DNA of 64,000 bases. Origin: Planctomycetaceae bacterium. GTDB taxonomy: Bacteria; Planctomycetota; Planctomycetia; Pirellulales; Pirellulaceae. Shown one piece after another: positions 18,501 to 26,614 of this stretch. Position 1 is the first letter of the stretch. The number at the start of each line of letters is the position of its first letter. Location of the stretch: assembly GCA_024642205.1 (NCBI GenBank), contig JAHEBQ010000005.1:905-64904 (forward strand), in the 5' to 3' direction. A model generated the notes under the pieces. It was given only the letters and a program-made list of their open reading frames with translations. It was not told where the DNA came from and made no database searches. The position numbers were made by a program, and so were the translations under genes.

Positions 18501-20319
18501 GGTGGCCGCCAGCATTGAATTCTCGAAAACGGTCATGGTCGTGGATTCCAGCGGCGCCTATCGGGCTCTGCAAAATTTCCAGGTCAACAATCGCTCCGAA
18601 CAGTATCTAGAGATCGAACTGCCATTCGGGGCTCAATTGTTGACCGTGCTCGTCGAGGGCCAGCCCGTCAAGCCGGTTGCCTGGCCCGCAGCTCAAAACG
18701 AAAGAAGGCTGCGAATTCCTTTGGTCAAAACTCAACTGGGTGATCTGGATTACCCTGTGCAACTGAAATTTTCGGGGCGTTTGGGAGAACTGTCGAGTTT
18801 CAACGAGGTGGAATTCCCCGTCATTGAAACACTGAACATCAACGTTCAGCTAAGCCAGCTTCATCTGCGGTTACCCGATTCCTATCGCTGGATGAATTTC
18901 CACGGGACGATGACGAAAGTCGACGATCAGGGCGAACTCGAAGAAAGTTACCTGAATTACAAGAGTCGACAAATCCAGCAACTTGCCGAACAGATTCAAA
19001 GCAAGTCATCCCAGTTCGGTTCATTTTCCAAATCGCGTGCCTACTCAAATCTATCACAACTTCAACAGGAAATGGTTGAGTTCGAATCCGCAAATCCGGC
19101 AATCCAATCAAAAGCGGATGAACAATTACTGGATCTGGTGCGAGGAAACAACGACGCCATTCAGCGAGCCCAGGAATCATACAGCGACCAGAACTCCCGA
19201 TCCTCTGGAATCTCGATCGACAATCGCGACAATTTCAATGGCCTGATCGAAGGCCAATCGGCCAGGATTGGTCGTAACCTGATCAACAAGCAAGAGCAGA
19301 ATTTCAGACTGGATGTTGCGCAATCCGGGAAAAACCCGGACGATTCGAAAGGTGAAAAGAATACTGCCGGGAATGTCGACCCAGCCAACAAGGCGTTTGA
19401 CAGTGGGTGGCTGGATCGGAACCAGCTGAGTGGCATTCCGGGAGGAGAGGATGCAAAACCTCAACAACAGCACGAAGCGGAAGGACTGACCGATCGACGG
19501 TCTGGCGAGCGATTTCGAACGCCGATCGCAAAGCCCGAAATCAAGCAACTTGATGATTCGATCAGTTTTTTCAATCCCATCGTTCGCTCCGATCTCGGTG
19601 ACCCGGAAAATCGGGAAAAACTGGAGGCCGACAAGGAATCGGGCGGTCAGGTTGGAGGAATGGCAGCCGGCCTGGCCGGCCCTGAAGGGAAATTCCAGGG
19701 AGGTGGACTCGGCGGCGGTGGTGGATTCGGGCAGGAACTGCCACAGGAACCCGGAGAAATAAAAACCAGATTCAGTGCTTCAAGGGAAGCGCTGAATCGC
19801 CCGATTGGCGGCAACCTGGATCGACGTCTTTCCGATCTACAATCGGGATCGATCGTCAGTCACTCGGCTGATTCAGCCAGTGGACCGGATCCAAGGAACG
19901 AGGTCGCTGCGAATACCGCGCGGCAGGACGACGGCATTTTCTCCTCGGCACTGTCAAGTCTGGACATTGAAATTCCAGAGCGGGGAGTTAGTTTTTACTT
20001 CAAATCACCCCGCGGCAAGGCAACGGTCACCGTTCGACCGCTTGAATCCCGTACCTTCTCCCGTTGGTTATCTGCCGTCATCACGATCGGCGTTTGCCTG
20101 GGAGTCTGGCTGGCGTGCTGGTGCGTGATCTGGTTTTGGCGAAACTCCACGTTGCGAGTGATCGCCAACCTCGGTCTCCTGCTGGGTGGGTTGGCCAGTT
20201 TGGTTTTTGCGGTATTGCCGGTCTACGGTTTGCTCGCGCTGATCGCCGCGATCGTATTATTTGTGGATCGGATTGCGCACATGATCGGTCGAAACGAACC
20301 TCTTGAGATGCCTCGGTAA
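12526..20319 (+). CDS. Giant exported/membrane protein of unknown function, module copies 2 and 3 fused
   Basis: A 2597-aa protein, unrecognised. It starts with a signal-like segment (ALITIVAVAMGSFPGERLF) and, near residue 36, the motif FVPFDSL ... VLLTRAEYEALL. A beta-rich region follows to about 1000, then a Pro/Gly/Ser-rich linker (about 1005-1050). Hydrophobic helices occupy about 1093-1195, the last of which looks like a second signal peptide (LCFLVFAISIGFACQASA). Immediately after it the opening motif appears again (VIIPFDPGD ... LLLPYENYLEL, about 1230-1262), and a second beta-rich region runs to about 2350. Next come a Gly-rich stretch (about 2380-2410) and C-terminal membrane helices (about 2505-2585). 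The layout suggests two genes of the type of the preceding one joined end to end. I see no enzyme motif; a structural, adhesive or envelope role is conceivable but unproven. Confidence 0.8.
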   Translation: MRNVALITIVAVAMGSFPGERLFSQDLPTVDTAPKAFQRQIFVPFDSLDILLDGNSNRVLLTRAEYEALLKSARTREVKRAPLDSAIVSAKYTGKISEGVALIKGELIVEPLNEGLVQIPLPFSGVAIRQANLGDEPAKLWRNPSGQIVLLTSSQARETLNIEMTVPMQTSAARQSMSIQLPSPSATSFRLTVPGNVEVKSGVPVALRLYDQDRNTTEFDLLATREPMNIVMSLNNRLLKDERVAVSRSVMIHKLSAHTQEMHVTCSMDVIHGALEEVEFTVPPGFQVSQVATELLSQWVIKDPPEGADDSGKRLLVKLRQPTREDFVLNITAERNRGAVGHWKAEEIRPVEVAGHVSVVGVLADIELESAKLVSEGVIPIDHEFLMAAIPESVRSTDRGNQSIIVAAFYAPQRDYSITSHFSVPAPELIVRSNSRLVIGDQSLQWQGGISLVSRHDSRFGFKMTLPNGWRLDQLTGIDGQAIRFDRVGVNGSSDFLVHLPDRIPSASAVKVFLQASLTRAGWLEEWESNQVEFPSVKIEGETKHTGAIAISTTEDLSIRPANVVNLELLDETDKQKFELDRTNAPLAFQFENSNYGLSLELERLQPSIMARTYNYVKIMPTQMKVHAELMYDIKQAREAEFQFDLPLETPASISIRAVNDQLKDYRSENTETTRRWTVQLAKPRQGQVHLLIDFQMPLEESQLAELKLAPVIIRNVNFQSSMFAVEGSTELDTEIETAARTVDVGEFSQAFYQPGRFLLGVYSWPNESMSLTIKSRRRPVYQLPGAIVQRAEMVTSISDNGKAQTAARFQLVTKQQPFLRVELPENATLWSVQLDGQPAKPQLENGSLLISLVGNEAGKLRDLQIVFESTASSFRLVGKVQAEAPTLWIIDAGDAQGIRVPLVDLHWRLIMPDGFSISHGDGKFQSDQLVGRPSPIRQLADWVYRLGGGIGASSFGRQLASEAGFTGGGGRLAPPDARIADAMAADEVTLPVRESNLPKTLPADQPVADMKRPSAAPPAPGKSGEVRGLKSEPADPSSRGLGPLDAAKAPTNWALSGLRSLDIVLTDTGNSIEFYNLGEQPTLTATIVNQSRLNWIAIALAMMIAALGVLLTPRRRKSKLVYVLLVLLIACLVPLAGVAFDAFRTIIDLAILAAVFVAIYYLLAAMIRLFGRSVALFAARIPLCFLVFAISIGFACQASAQEVVTDISDLQRLLQTLQTEPKVKLPDDAVIIPFDPGDPRGRKNAERLLLPYENYLELINRSDLETRPKQVSAPVDYVLSSAHYNIQLTLDEDISIKGRLVIELLTEGPVSVALPLFGGALADAQVDGKPAKLQFQSVANSEQAAHQTGQPTNTNMIQLHLEGRGAKDFEFTVRIKPLRQGGWRLLDVRLPVGMTRGLDLTSLDQRTEVRLNSDSDRRSIEAKPNERIATVLNEDGSLRLQWKPSTATQAVDQSLTAQSEAVFDVREDGLRLTWRVELDFRGAERDVFTLNLPEGFLVEQVSGENVRAWDVNKEDASKRLNVTLLSPAKDKEAFTIELSRRDFAVSEAELQFDAPYLTVEGAALHKGIYSVRRSPIIELKTTNQRSASRIDTDQFQSRVDIAGIDSKSSPLGIRSFQDLQFVTTPFQIGLKANLVPLTIKAETQSIMRIGQTEADLEMRINISAGRRPIYKLSFDLPKEVHIRSLSAGLGETWTSEIIDGIQRIELLFPSGVVNDFPIILDAALAEYSGQTEWVIPRIKVNEVTEQNGFVVIQVDPALAVSSSNLKNCETVLLQQVESWLNRNQRSTTRLALRTRGADYDATLRFTRIQPRVTVETVTNVRTTLFAIEETILLDFNIQQAGIRQIQFELPADMQNARVNARLVSEILRDDVAGNANTVRITLNLQDEVIDSYRVVIENDRQLGEARQNVPIPRVLTGLTEQRFATLQNAGRDEISVIQGVDFQPLNRELDQFTKLKQKLSGSEVTMAYAADKKTESPILQYETRQREVFDTVAASIEFSKTVMVVDSSGAYRALQNFQVNNRSEQYLEIELPFGAQLLTVLVEGQPVKPVAWPAAQNERRLRIPLVKTQLGDLDYPVQLKFSGRLGELSSFNEVEFPVIETLNINVQLSQLHLRLPDSYRWMNFHGTMTKVDDQGELEESYLNYKSRQIQQLAEQIQSKSSQFGSFSKSRAYSNLSQLQQEMVEFESANPAIQSKADEQLLDLVRGNNDAIQRAQESYSDQNSRSSGISIDNRDNFNGLIEGQSARIGRNLINKQEQNFRLDVAQSGKNPDDSKGEKNTAGNVDPANKAFDSGWLDRNQLSGIPGGEDAKPQQQHEAEGLTDRRSGERFRTPIAKPEIKQLDDSISFFNPIVRSDLGDPENREKLEADKESGGQVGGMAAGLAGPEGKFQGGGLGGGGGFGQELPQEPGEIKTRFSASREALNRPIGGNLDRRLSDLQSGSIVSHSADSASGPDPRNEVAANTARQDDGIFSSALSSLDIEIPERGVSFYFKSPRGKATVTVRPLESRTFSRWLSAVITIGVCLGVWLACWCVIWFWRNSTLRVIANLGLLLGGLASLVFAVLPVYGLLALIAAIVLFVDRIAHMIGRNEPLEMPR

Positions 20320-20397
20320 TCGCCAATGCTGGTTGCGATTGCCAGTAACGCAGATCCGCGTGGTCGACGGCCGATCGACATTCCGTCTCGCGGAGTG

Positions 20398-20868
20398 TTA
20401 ACGATCTGCCTCGACATGATTGTTGCTCGGCACGTCCGATCGTCGTTTCGTAATTTCGATCGAATTCCCCTTGGCATTGTAAACAACAACGTCAACGAAG
20501 TTCATGATCAACATCACGCCTCGACCACAGTCTTTTTCCAGGTTCTCTTCGGCAGTCGGATCGGGCAACGCGTCTGGATCAAAACCGCAACCCTGGTCAG
20601 TGATTTTGGAATAGAAACGATCATCGAATAATTCGACCAAAACATGAACATCTTTGTCAGGAGCACAATGATTGCCGTGGTGGATTGCATTCATGATGGC
20701 CTCTTCCATCGCCATATGAATGCCGAATGTATCCTTGTTACTCCAGCTGGATTTTTCGAGTTGTTCAAGAATCAAGCTGATGACATTTGCGCAATAATCC
20801 GGTTGACTCGGAATCCGATTATCGTATCTCCATGGCTTTGCCGCTTTTTCCATCGTTTGGCCGGTCAC
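20398..20868 (-). CDS. RsbW-type anti-sigma factor / serine kinase (HATPase_c)
   Basis: A small single-domain GHKL ATPase of about 156 aa, of the kind that binds a sigma factor or effector and phosphorylates a STAS antagonist. The N box is AMEEAIMNAIHHGN, the G1 box is DQGCGFDP, and the G2 box is GRGVMLIMNFVD. The first codon in frame is GTG 20868; ATG 20853 (MEKAAKPW) is an equally plausible start, and neither has a strong ribosome binding site. A STAS antagonist gene lies directly upstream on the same strand (20974-21336), which fits a partner-switching pair. No sigma factor gene adjoins it, so the final target must lie elsewhere or be a non-sigma protein. Confidence 0.88.
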   Translation of the reverse strand: MTGQTMEKAAKPWRYDNRIPSQPDYCANVISLILEQLEKSSWSNKDTFGIHMAMEEAIMNAIHHGNHCAPDKDVHVLVELFDDRFYSKITDQGCGFDPDALPDPTAEENLEKDCGRGVMLIMNFVDVVVYNAKGNSIEITKRRSDVPSNNHVEADR

Positions 20869-20973
20869 TCGAACTAGGTGTATCTCAGATAGTCTAACGC
20901 GAAATCAATTTTGAATCTGGGCTCAATTGAAAATCAAGATCAGGCACGGCGGCCAGTCAATTGCATTCTCCAT

Positions 20974-21336
20974 TCATTTTTTTTCAAAGGACGCAAGGGC
21001 TTCTTCCTGTTCATCTTTAATCTGAAACATGGAATCGAGATTCGTATAGCTGAACAGGTCCCGAACCTCGGGACGGAGATTGCTCAAACGAATCTGTCCA
21101 CCTTGGGACCGAATGCGTTTCTCCAACACGATCAGTTTGTTGATCGCCGCACTGGAGAAGAAGCTGACATTGTCAAAATTGATCAACATGCGTTCTGAAT
21201 CATTGCCGGCCAACAGGGACATCAGTTCCTTTCCCATCGTTTCGATCCGGGCCGGGTCCATCACCTTGTGGTCTTTGAACTTGACGACAAACACCTTGTT
21301 GATGTTATCCAGTTCAATGCATTCAAAATCATCCAT
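20974..21336 (-). CDS. STAS-domain anti-sigma factor antagonist (RsbV/SpoIIAA type)
   Basis: A 120-aa single STAS domain. The motif around the phosphorylatable serine is NVSFFSSAAINKL, matching the SSAGL-type signature of SpoIIAA/RsbV. The fold-typical pattern (VFVVKFKDHKVMD, RMLINFDNVSFF, GGQIRLSNLRPEVRDLF) is complete. It lies about 105 bp upstream of the RsbW-type kinase gene on the same strand and is probably its substrate: unphosphorylated it would release the kinase's partner. It resembles the other STAS protein in this window (27769-28119) closely enough to be a paralogue. Confidence 0.88.
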   Translation of the reverse strand: MDDFECIELDNINKVFVVKFKDHKVMDPARIETMGKELMSLLAGNDSERMLINFDNVSFFSSAAINKLIVLEKRIRSQGGQIRLSNLRPEVRDLFSYTNLDSMFQIKDEQEEALASFEKK

Positions 21337-21831
21337 AACTCAATTCTCATTCAAGAAAAAACCTGCCACCTGATTGTTCCGAAGTCGGCAAAAGGCGCTT
21401 GTACCATTCTAGACCGTTGCACCGTGCCGTCAAAGCGGACGCCCCAATCCCGGCTTTCGGGTCCAACTCGGAGTACTCGCTGGGGATGCCGGGCAAATAA
21501 CTCGTCTGGTGACGAAGAATCAGGACGCAACAAATCGTTCCATCTGAATCCCGGTTCATTCTGGATCAGGGCAAAACGCAGATCCAAGAAAAAAACACTA
21601 GCCGCCACGTCCCCGAATGATTGACCAGAATCTCATCCGTTTACGCGTTGAACTAGTGTTTTTGATTCGCTTATGCGGCCGTATTGTCGATTGGTTGCGG
21701 GGTTATCGGCGACTCACGGGTTTTGAACAGGAATTCAGTCTTCAGGTTTTTCATCGCACCAGAGGGTGTCGCAGGTTGAAACGTTTTTCAAAAAATTTCG
21801 CTGTTTTTCAGATTTCATCACGATGTTCGAA
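21337..21831. other. Noncoding interval between STAS and small membrane protein genes
   Basis: About 495 bp. Overlapping short frames exist on the minus strand (for example 21347-21559) but have no recognisable features and no ribosome binding site. It probably holds the promoter of the STAS/kinase pair. No hairpin with a T-run was found. Confidence 0.35.
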
Positions 21832-22203
21832 CTATTCGCGTTGAACTGACAGACCGTGCAAAAACACCACGGTCCCCAGGAACAAAACCGGCCAGCAAAG
21901 CCAATTCGGAGGTGAAAACGATTTTGGAGTACCCAACATTGTTTGTCCGATGCCTGCCGTTGGCTGCTGGTTTGCCAGGGAACCACCGCCGGGATAGGAC
22001 GCCTGGTAATAGGGGGAATTGAAAGCCGGGTTGTTGGCATTTCCTGACATCGAATAGGAAGCTGATTGCGGATCTTCCCGAGGTGCGTTTTCCATCAGAA
22101 AGTTGGAAACCCGGGGCGTCAACACATAGGTTTCCACCAGGTTCAACTGGATTCCAATAAAGACCAGCACAAATCCAAGCGTCATGATGGAAGTTCGTTG
22201 CAT
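21832..22203 (-). CDS. Small two-helix membrane protein of unknown function
   Basis: A 123-aa protein, not recognised. It has an N-terminal hydrophobic helix (IMTLGFVLVFIGIQLNLVET), a Pro/Gly/Ser/Asn-rich loop of about 60 residues (including PYYQASYPGGGSLANQQP) and a second hydrophobic helix near the C-terminus (WLCWPVLFLGTVVFLHGL). The loop is probably outside the cytoplasm or disordered. A GGAAA sequence precedes ATG 22203 at a workable distance, which supports a real gene. It lies upstream of the STAS/kinase genes on the same strand but almost 500 bp away, so a joint role is only a possibility. Confidence 0.65.
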   Translation of the reverse strand: MQRTSIMTLGFVLVFIGIQLNLVETYVLTPRVSNFLMENAPREDPQSASYSMSGNANNPAFNSPYYQASYPGGGSLANQQPTAGIGQTMLGTPKSFSPPNWLCWPVLFLGTVVFLHGLSVQRE

Positions 22204-22611
22204 TGCTTTTTTCCAGAGAAGAACTCATTGTGGAAATGACCAACCGCTTATCGATTGGAGTTTGACGGACACCGTTTGGCGACCAGAACTCCCTTTTACG
22301 GTTCACTCGCAAAATATTGTTCCACTGTTTGTTATCGTTTGAAAGGACTTTTGTACTTGAACGCCGGACCGTCAAATCTGTTTGAAGTTGTGATCGGGTT
22401 CCGTTTTTTTGGGTTTTAGTGAACGCATGTCCGAAAAACTCTGGGGAACCGGTTCTGAATTCTCGGTTTGGCGATCGTTAAGGGATAATCCGGCATTTCC
22501 TGTTACAGGCTAATGCCGGTAGATTGGAGGACGAACTCCGTTCACGACAGTCTTCCGGGTGCCGGGTTGGAGTATCTCAAGAGCCGCAAGTCGCATGGAT
22601 TAAGTACAAGT
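22204..22611. other. Divergent intergenic region
   Basis: About 408 bp between the small membrane protein (-) and the LplT-Aas fusion (+). It must contain both promoters. No strong -35/-10 pair, operator or RNA gene was recognised. The first 33 codons of the frame open from 22513 fall here and are judged noncoding, because the fusion protein's sequence resembles MFS relatives only from about 22612. Confidence 0.35.
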
Positions 22612-25600
22612 ATGAATTCATCTTCCAGTTCGGTCTTTCCCAAGACAGGCGGACTAGGGTCGCCGAGTTTTCAGGGTCTGCTTTGGACGCAGTGGCTGAC
22701 CGCGATCAATGACAACGTCTTTCGGTGGTTTGTGATTGGGGTCGGTAAAGACCAATTCGCGCGAGAAGATCAGGCGGTATTGCTGATCGTCGGTTCTGCG
22801 TTTTTCATTGTGCCTTACATATTGTTTGCCTCCGTTGCCGGGTGGTTGGCCGACCGTTACATGAAACGCAATGTCATCATTGGCTGCAAAATCGCCGAAA
22901 TCGCGATCATGGTCCTCGGTGTGTTGGCGGTCAGTTGGCTTGAGACTCCCAATCCCGCGGCTGGGGTCGATCGCTTTTTCTGGCTGCTGTTGGCCGCCGT
23001 GTTCCTGATGGGCATGCAAAGCGCTTTGTTTGCGCCCGCCAAGGTAGGAACGATTCCCGAACTTCTGGACGAAACGAACATTGCTGCCGGCAACGGAATT
23101 TTCAATCTGGCCACGCTCTCGGCGACCGTCATCGGAATGGCACTCGGTGGATGGCTTTCCGACGCCACGGTGCGCGGACAGGAAAACATCGGGCTGGCGG
23201 CATTCGTACTCGTTGGCATTGCTGTCGTGGGGACCCTGTTGAGTTTCCTCGTACGGACCTTGCCGGCGGCGAATCGTCAGGCAAAATTCCCGGTAACCCT
23301 GGTTGGTGAAACTCTGCGGGACATCCTGCAGTTGTTTTCTTACCGGACGCTTTTCAGAGTCGCCCTGGGGATTACGTTCTTCTGGGCGATTGCTGCGTTC
23401 GCTCAACTCAACATTGATGTGTTTTCTACCGAAAGCGGGGGCCTCGATGAATCCGATCGGACGCCTTTGCTGGTCGCGGTTGTCCTGGGAATCGGAATCG
23501 GCAGCGTGTTTGCCGGAATAATTTCGGCTGGACGCATCGAGCTTGGGCTCATCCCGATTGGTGCGATTGGCGTGGCGTTATTCTCCTTCCTGCTGTGGTT
23601 GTCTCCAGAAGGATTCATCAACGACTCCCCGTTTAATGCCAGCAAGATACTGGTCTGCTTGTTGCTCGGAGGATTGGGCTTCAGCGCAGGAATTTTTGAC
23701 GTACCGCTGGCATCTTTTCTTCAACACAACAGTCCAATCGAGAAACGCGGCTCCATGCTGGCCGCAACCAATTGCATGGCATTCAGTGGAATCCTCTTGA
23801 TGTTTGGCGTCTTGTATTTCTGCACGGCGCCCGGTTCGGACGGTTCAGTGGCCAACCTTCCGCGTGAGTTAACGTCGGCAGGCCTTTCGGAAGTGCAAAA
23901 ATCGGAATTGCAAACGCTGATCTCGGAGTTCGAGGCGACGCCCATTGGCGAAAGCGCGAACATCAAGGCATTTGTGGACCGTGCCGAACCGGAAAGTCAA
24001 ACCGCCGCGCTCACGGAATTGGTGATGATCGATTCCAAACGTCGCCGAACGGCCGTACGTTCATTAACGCTACAGCAATATCGCGATGAGTTCAAACCGG
24101 ATCCAAGCCACCCGCTCAGCCCTGAAATGAAAATCACGCAGGGTCGTCTGGGGCGGCAGATTAGTCAGGCGATCACGCAAAGTGGACCACTTCCGTGGCT
24201 CAGTTCGCGACAAGTCTTCCTCGTCATGTGCCTGATGACTCTGCCCGTCGTTGGTTACTCGCTTTATCGATTGATTCGCCAATTTGTGCGGTTACTATTC
24301 TTGATGGGCCTTGGGGTGATTTATCGAATCCGCGTCACCGGCGCCGACAACCTGCCAACCGAGGGTGGCGCGGTCGTGGTGGCCAATCACTCCTCGTGGA
24401 TCGACGGTGTACTCTTGTTGGTCCTGGTCCCTCGCTTGCCACGCGCCATCGCCTGGGCGGGTAATTTCCAGAATTGGCTGATGAAACAATGGGCCGACTT
24501 TTGTGGTGTGATCCTGATTTCCGGTGGACCGAAGTCCATTCGCAAAGGTCTTCAAACTGCCCGGGAAGCCGTTGAAAATGGCGAAGTGATCGCAGTGTTC
24601 CCGGAAGGCGGAATCTCGCAGGATTGCCAGTTGAAGTCGTTCAAGCCCGGCCTCTCAAAGATCATCGATTTCGAAAATCCGGCACCGGTGGTTCCCGTGT
24701 ATTTCGACGAGCTCTGGGGAAGTATCTTCAGCTATTCGGGTGGCAAGTCGATCAAGAAATGGCCCAGTTCATTTCGACGCCCCCTGTCGGTTCACATCGG
24801 AAAACCAATCAAGAAACCTGATACAATGTTTCACATTCGACAGGCAGTCCAGGAATTAAGTGCAACGACCATGGATAATTACTCTGGCAAGTTCGTCCCC
24901 GCTCCCTCGGCGTTCATTAAGGCTTGCAAAAAGAGCAAGTTCCGCTCCAAGATCGCCGACTCAACAAACCAGGAAGAAACCGGTGGCAAGCTTCTGACAC
25001 GCGTACTGATTCTGAGGAAACTTTTGCGCAAACACGTGTTGGGAAAAGATGAACAGAATGTCGCCGTCCTGATTCCGCCATCCGTCGGGGGGGCGATCGT
25101 CAATCTGGCTCTGGCGCTCGATCGACGCGTAGCGGTCAACTTGAACTACACCCTTTCCAATCATCTGATCAATCACTGCATCGAAGAAGCAAAAATCAAA
25201 ACCGTTTTGACGACGCGAAACGTCGCGCAAAAGTTTGAATTCGATTTTGATTGCCAGGTGTATTACCTCGACGATCTCAAAGACAAGGTTAGTGCGGTTG
25301 ACAAGGCAATCGGAGCGTTTCAGAGCTTTGTACTTCCGGGCATTGTCCTCAAGCGTTGGCTGGCCCTGAACCGGGTCCAACCCGACGATGTCCTCACCAT
25401 CGTGTTCACCTCGGGTTCGACCGGCGTGCCCAAGGGAGTCGTGCTGACACAACGAAACATCATGAGCAACGTTGAGGGAATTGAAAAAGTCGCTGCACTG
25501 GTTCCACAGGATACGATTATCGGCCTATTGCCATTTTTTCATTCAATGGGATACACCGTCACGTTTTGGGTCCCGATGACATCCTCAATTCGTGGCGTCT

Positions 25601-26496
25601 ATCATTTCAATCCGCTCGATTCAAAAATTGTCGGCAAGATCACCAAAAAATACTCGGGGACGATCCTCGTCGCAACGCCCACGTTTTTGAGATCGTACAC
25701 GCGCCGATGTACGCCAGAGCAGTTCAAAAGCCTGGACATGGTGATCGCCGGTGCCGAGAGATTACCACCCGAGCTATGTGAAGAGTTCGAAAAGAAATTT
25801 GGGGTTCGGCCCGTAGAAGGTTACGGCACGACGGAATTGTCCCCGGTCGCGGCGGTCAACATTCCCTACTCGCGGCAGTCCGGAAAGGACTTCCAGATCG
25901 ATGCCAAGGAAGGAACCGTTGGACGCCCGATGCCCAACACGGCGGCCAAGGTAACGGACCTGGATTCAGGTGAGCCACTTGGTCCAAACGAACCCGGCAT
26001 GCTCTGGATCATGGGTCCCGGCGTGATGAAAGGCTACTTGAACAATCCGGAAGCAACCGCCGAAGCCCTCCAGGACGGTTGGTACAAGACCGGCGATATC
26101 GCGTTGATTGACGACGATGGTTTCGTCAAAATCACCGGACGAATGAGTCGATTTTCCAAAATCGGTGGCGAGATGGTTCCCCACCTGAAAATAGAAGAAG
26201 TGCTTTCCGAATTGCTTGACTCAACCCCTGACGACGACTCTGACGATCATTTGCTGGTTGCCGTGACCGCGGTCCCGGACGAAAAGAAAGGCGAACGACT
26301 GATTGTGCTGCATACCGCGACTCAAAAATCGGTCGAAGAAATGCAGCAATCGCTTAAAGATGCCGGTCTTCCGAATATTTTCATTCCAACACCCCAGAGT
26401 TTTTTCCAGGTCGAGCACCTTCCGATTCTCGGAACAGGGAAACTGGATTTGCGAGGCATCAAGGATTTGGCGATGGAAAAATCCCAATCGTGTTGA
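22612..26496 (+). CDS. LplT-Aas fusion: MFS lysophospholipid flippase + acyltransferase + acyl-ACP synthetase/AMP ligase
   Basis: A 1294-aa three-part protein for lysophospholipid uptake and re-acylation at the inner membrane. Residues from about 20 form an MFS transporter (WTQWLTAINDNVFRWFVIGV opening, as in LplT, then about twelve helices). A loop of roughly 130 residues sits between the last two helices. The PlsC-type acyltransferase follows, with NHSSWID near residue 591 and FPEGGIS near 663. The C-terminal AMP-binding ligase has FTSGSTGVPKGVVL near 931 and later GYGTTELSP and GWYKTGDIALID. In E. coli these are two genes, lplT and aas. ATG 22612 was chosen over 22513 because the MFS part begins there. 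A putative terminator lies just after the stop. Confidence 0.88.
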   Translation: MNSSSSSVFPKTGGLGSPSFQGLLWTQWLTAINDNVFRWFVIGVGKDQFAREDQAVLLIVGSAFFIVPYILFASVAGWLADRYMKRNVIIGCKIAEIAIMVLGVLAVSWLETPNPAAGVDRFFWLLLAAVFLMGMQSALFAPAKVGTIPELLDETNIAAGNGIFNLATLSATVIGMALGGWLSDATVRGQENIGLAAFVLVGIAVVGTLLSFLVRTLPAANRQAKFPVTLVGETLRDILQLFSYRTLFRVALGITFFWAIAAFAQLNIDVFSTESGGLDESDRTPLLVAVVLGIGIGSVFAGIISAGRIELGLIPIGAIGVALFSFLLWLSPEGFINDSPFNASKILVCLLLGGLGFSAGIFDVPLASFLQHNSPIEKRGSMLAATNCMAFSGILLMFGVLYFCTAPGSDGSVANLPRELTSAGLSEVQKSELQTLISEFEATPIGESANIKAFVDRAEPESQTAALTELVMIDSKRRRTAVRSLTLQQYRDEFKPDPSHPLSPEMKITQGRLGRQISQAITQSGPLPWLSSRQVFLVMCLMTLPVVGYSLYRLIRQFVRLLFLMGLGVIYRIRVTGADNLPTEGGAVVVANHSSWIDGVLLLVLVPRLPRAIAWAGNFQNWLMKQWADFCGVILISGGPKSIRKGLQTAREAVENGEVIAVFPEGGISQDCQLKSFKPGLSKIIDFENPAPVVPVYFDELWGSIFSYSGGKSIKKWPSSFRRPLSVHIGKPIKKPDTMFHIRQAVQELSATTMDNYSGKFVPAPSAFIKACKKSKFRSKIADSTNQEETGGKLLTRVLILRKLLRKHVLGKDEQNVAVLIPPSVGGAIVNLALALDRRVAVNLNYTLSNHLINHCIEEAKIKTVLTTRNVAQKFEFDFDCQVYYLDDLKDKVSAVDKAIGAFQSFVLPGIVLKRWLALNRVQPDDVLTIVFTSGSTGVPKGVVLTQRNIMSNVEGIEKVAALVPQDTIIGLLPFFHSMGYTVTFWVPMTSSIRGVYHFNPLDSKIVGKITKKYSGTILVATPTFLRSYTRRCTPEQFKSLDMVIAGAERLPPELCEEFEKKFGVRPVEGYGTTELSPVAAVNIPYSRQSGKDFQIDAKEGTVGRPMPNTAAKVTDLDSGEPLGPNEPGMLWIMGPGVMKGYLNNPEATAEALQDGWYKTGDIALIDDDGFVKITGRMSRFSKIGGEMVPHLKIEEVLSELLDSTPDDDSDDHLLVAVTAVPDEKKGERLIVLHTATQKSVEEMQQSLKDAGLPNIFIPTPQSFFQVEHLPILGTGKLDLRGIKDLAMEKSQSC

Positions 26497-26516
26497 AAAC
26501 ATCAATCACCAACTAT

Positions 26517-26535
26517 GATCAACGATGATCTTTTT
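26517..26535 (+). terminator. Putative intrinsic terminator after the LplT-Aas fusion
   Basis: A GATCA stem, ACGA loop and TGATC stem (26517-26530) are followed directly by five T residues, 20 bp after the stop codon. An outer repeat (CAATCAC 26503-26509 with GTGATTG 26536-26542) could extend the fold. The stem is short and AT-rich, so this is tentative. Confidence 0.45.
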
Positions 26536-26614
26536 GTGATTGGCATCGGAACACAATTCGATGACCCGAATCCGTCGGTGTCGACGTCGGATCGCCAAAC
26601 TCGGTCGTTCGCGA

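Noticed and set aside
22654-23406. Minus-strand open frame of 250 codons inside the LplT part
   Set aside because: Antisense to well-defined MFS helices; the product is a Gln/Arg/His-rich sequence typical of shadows.
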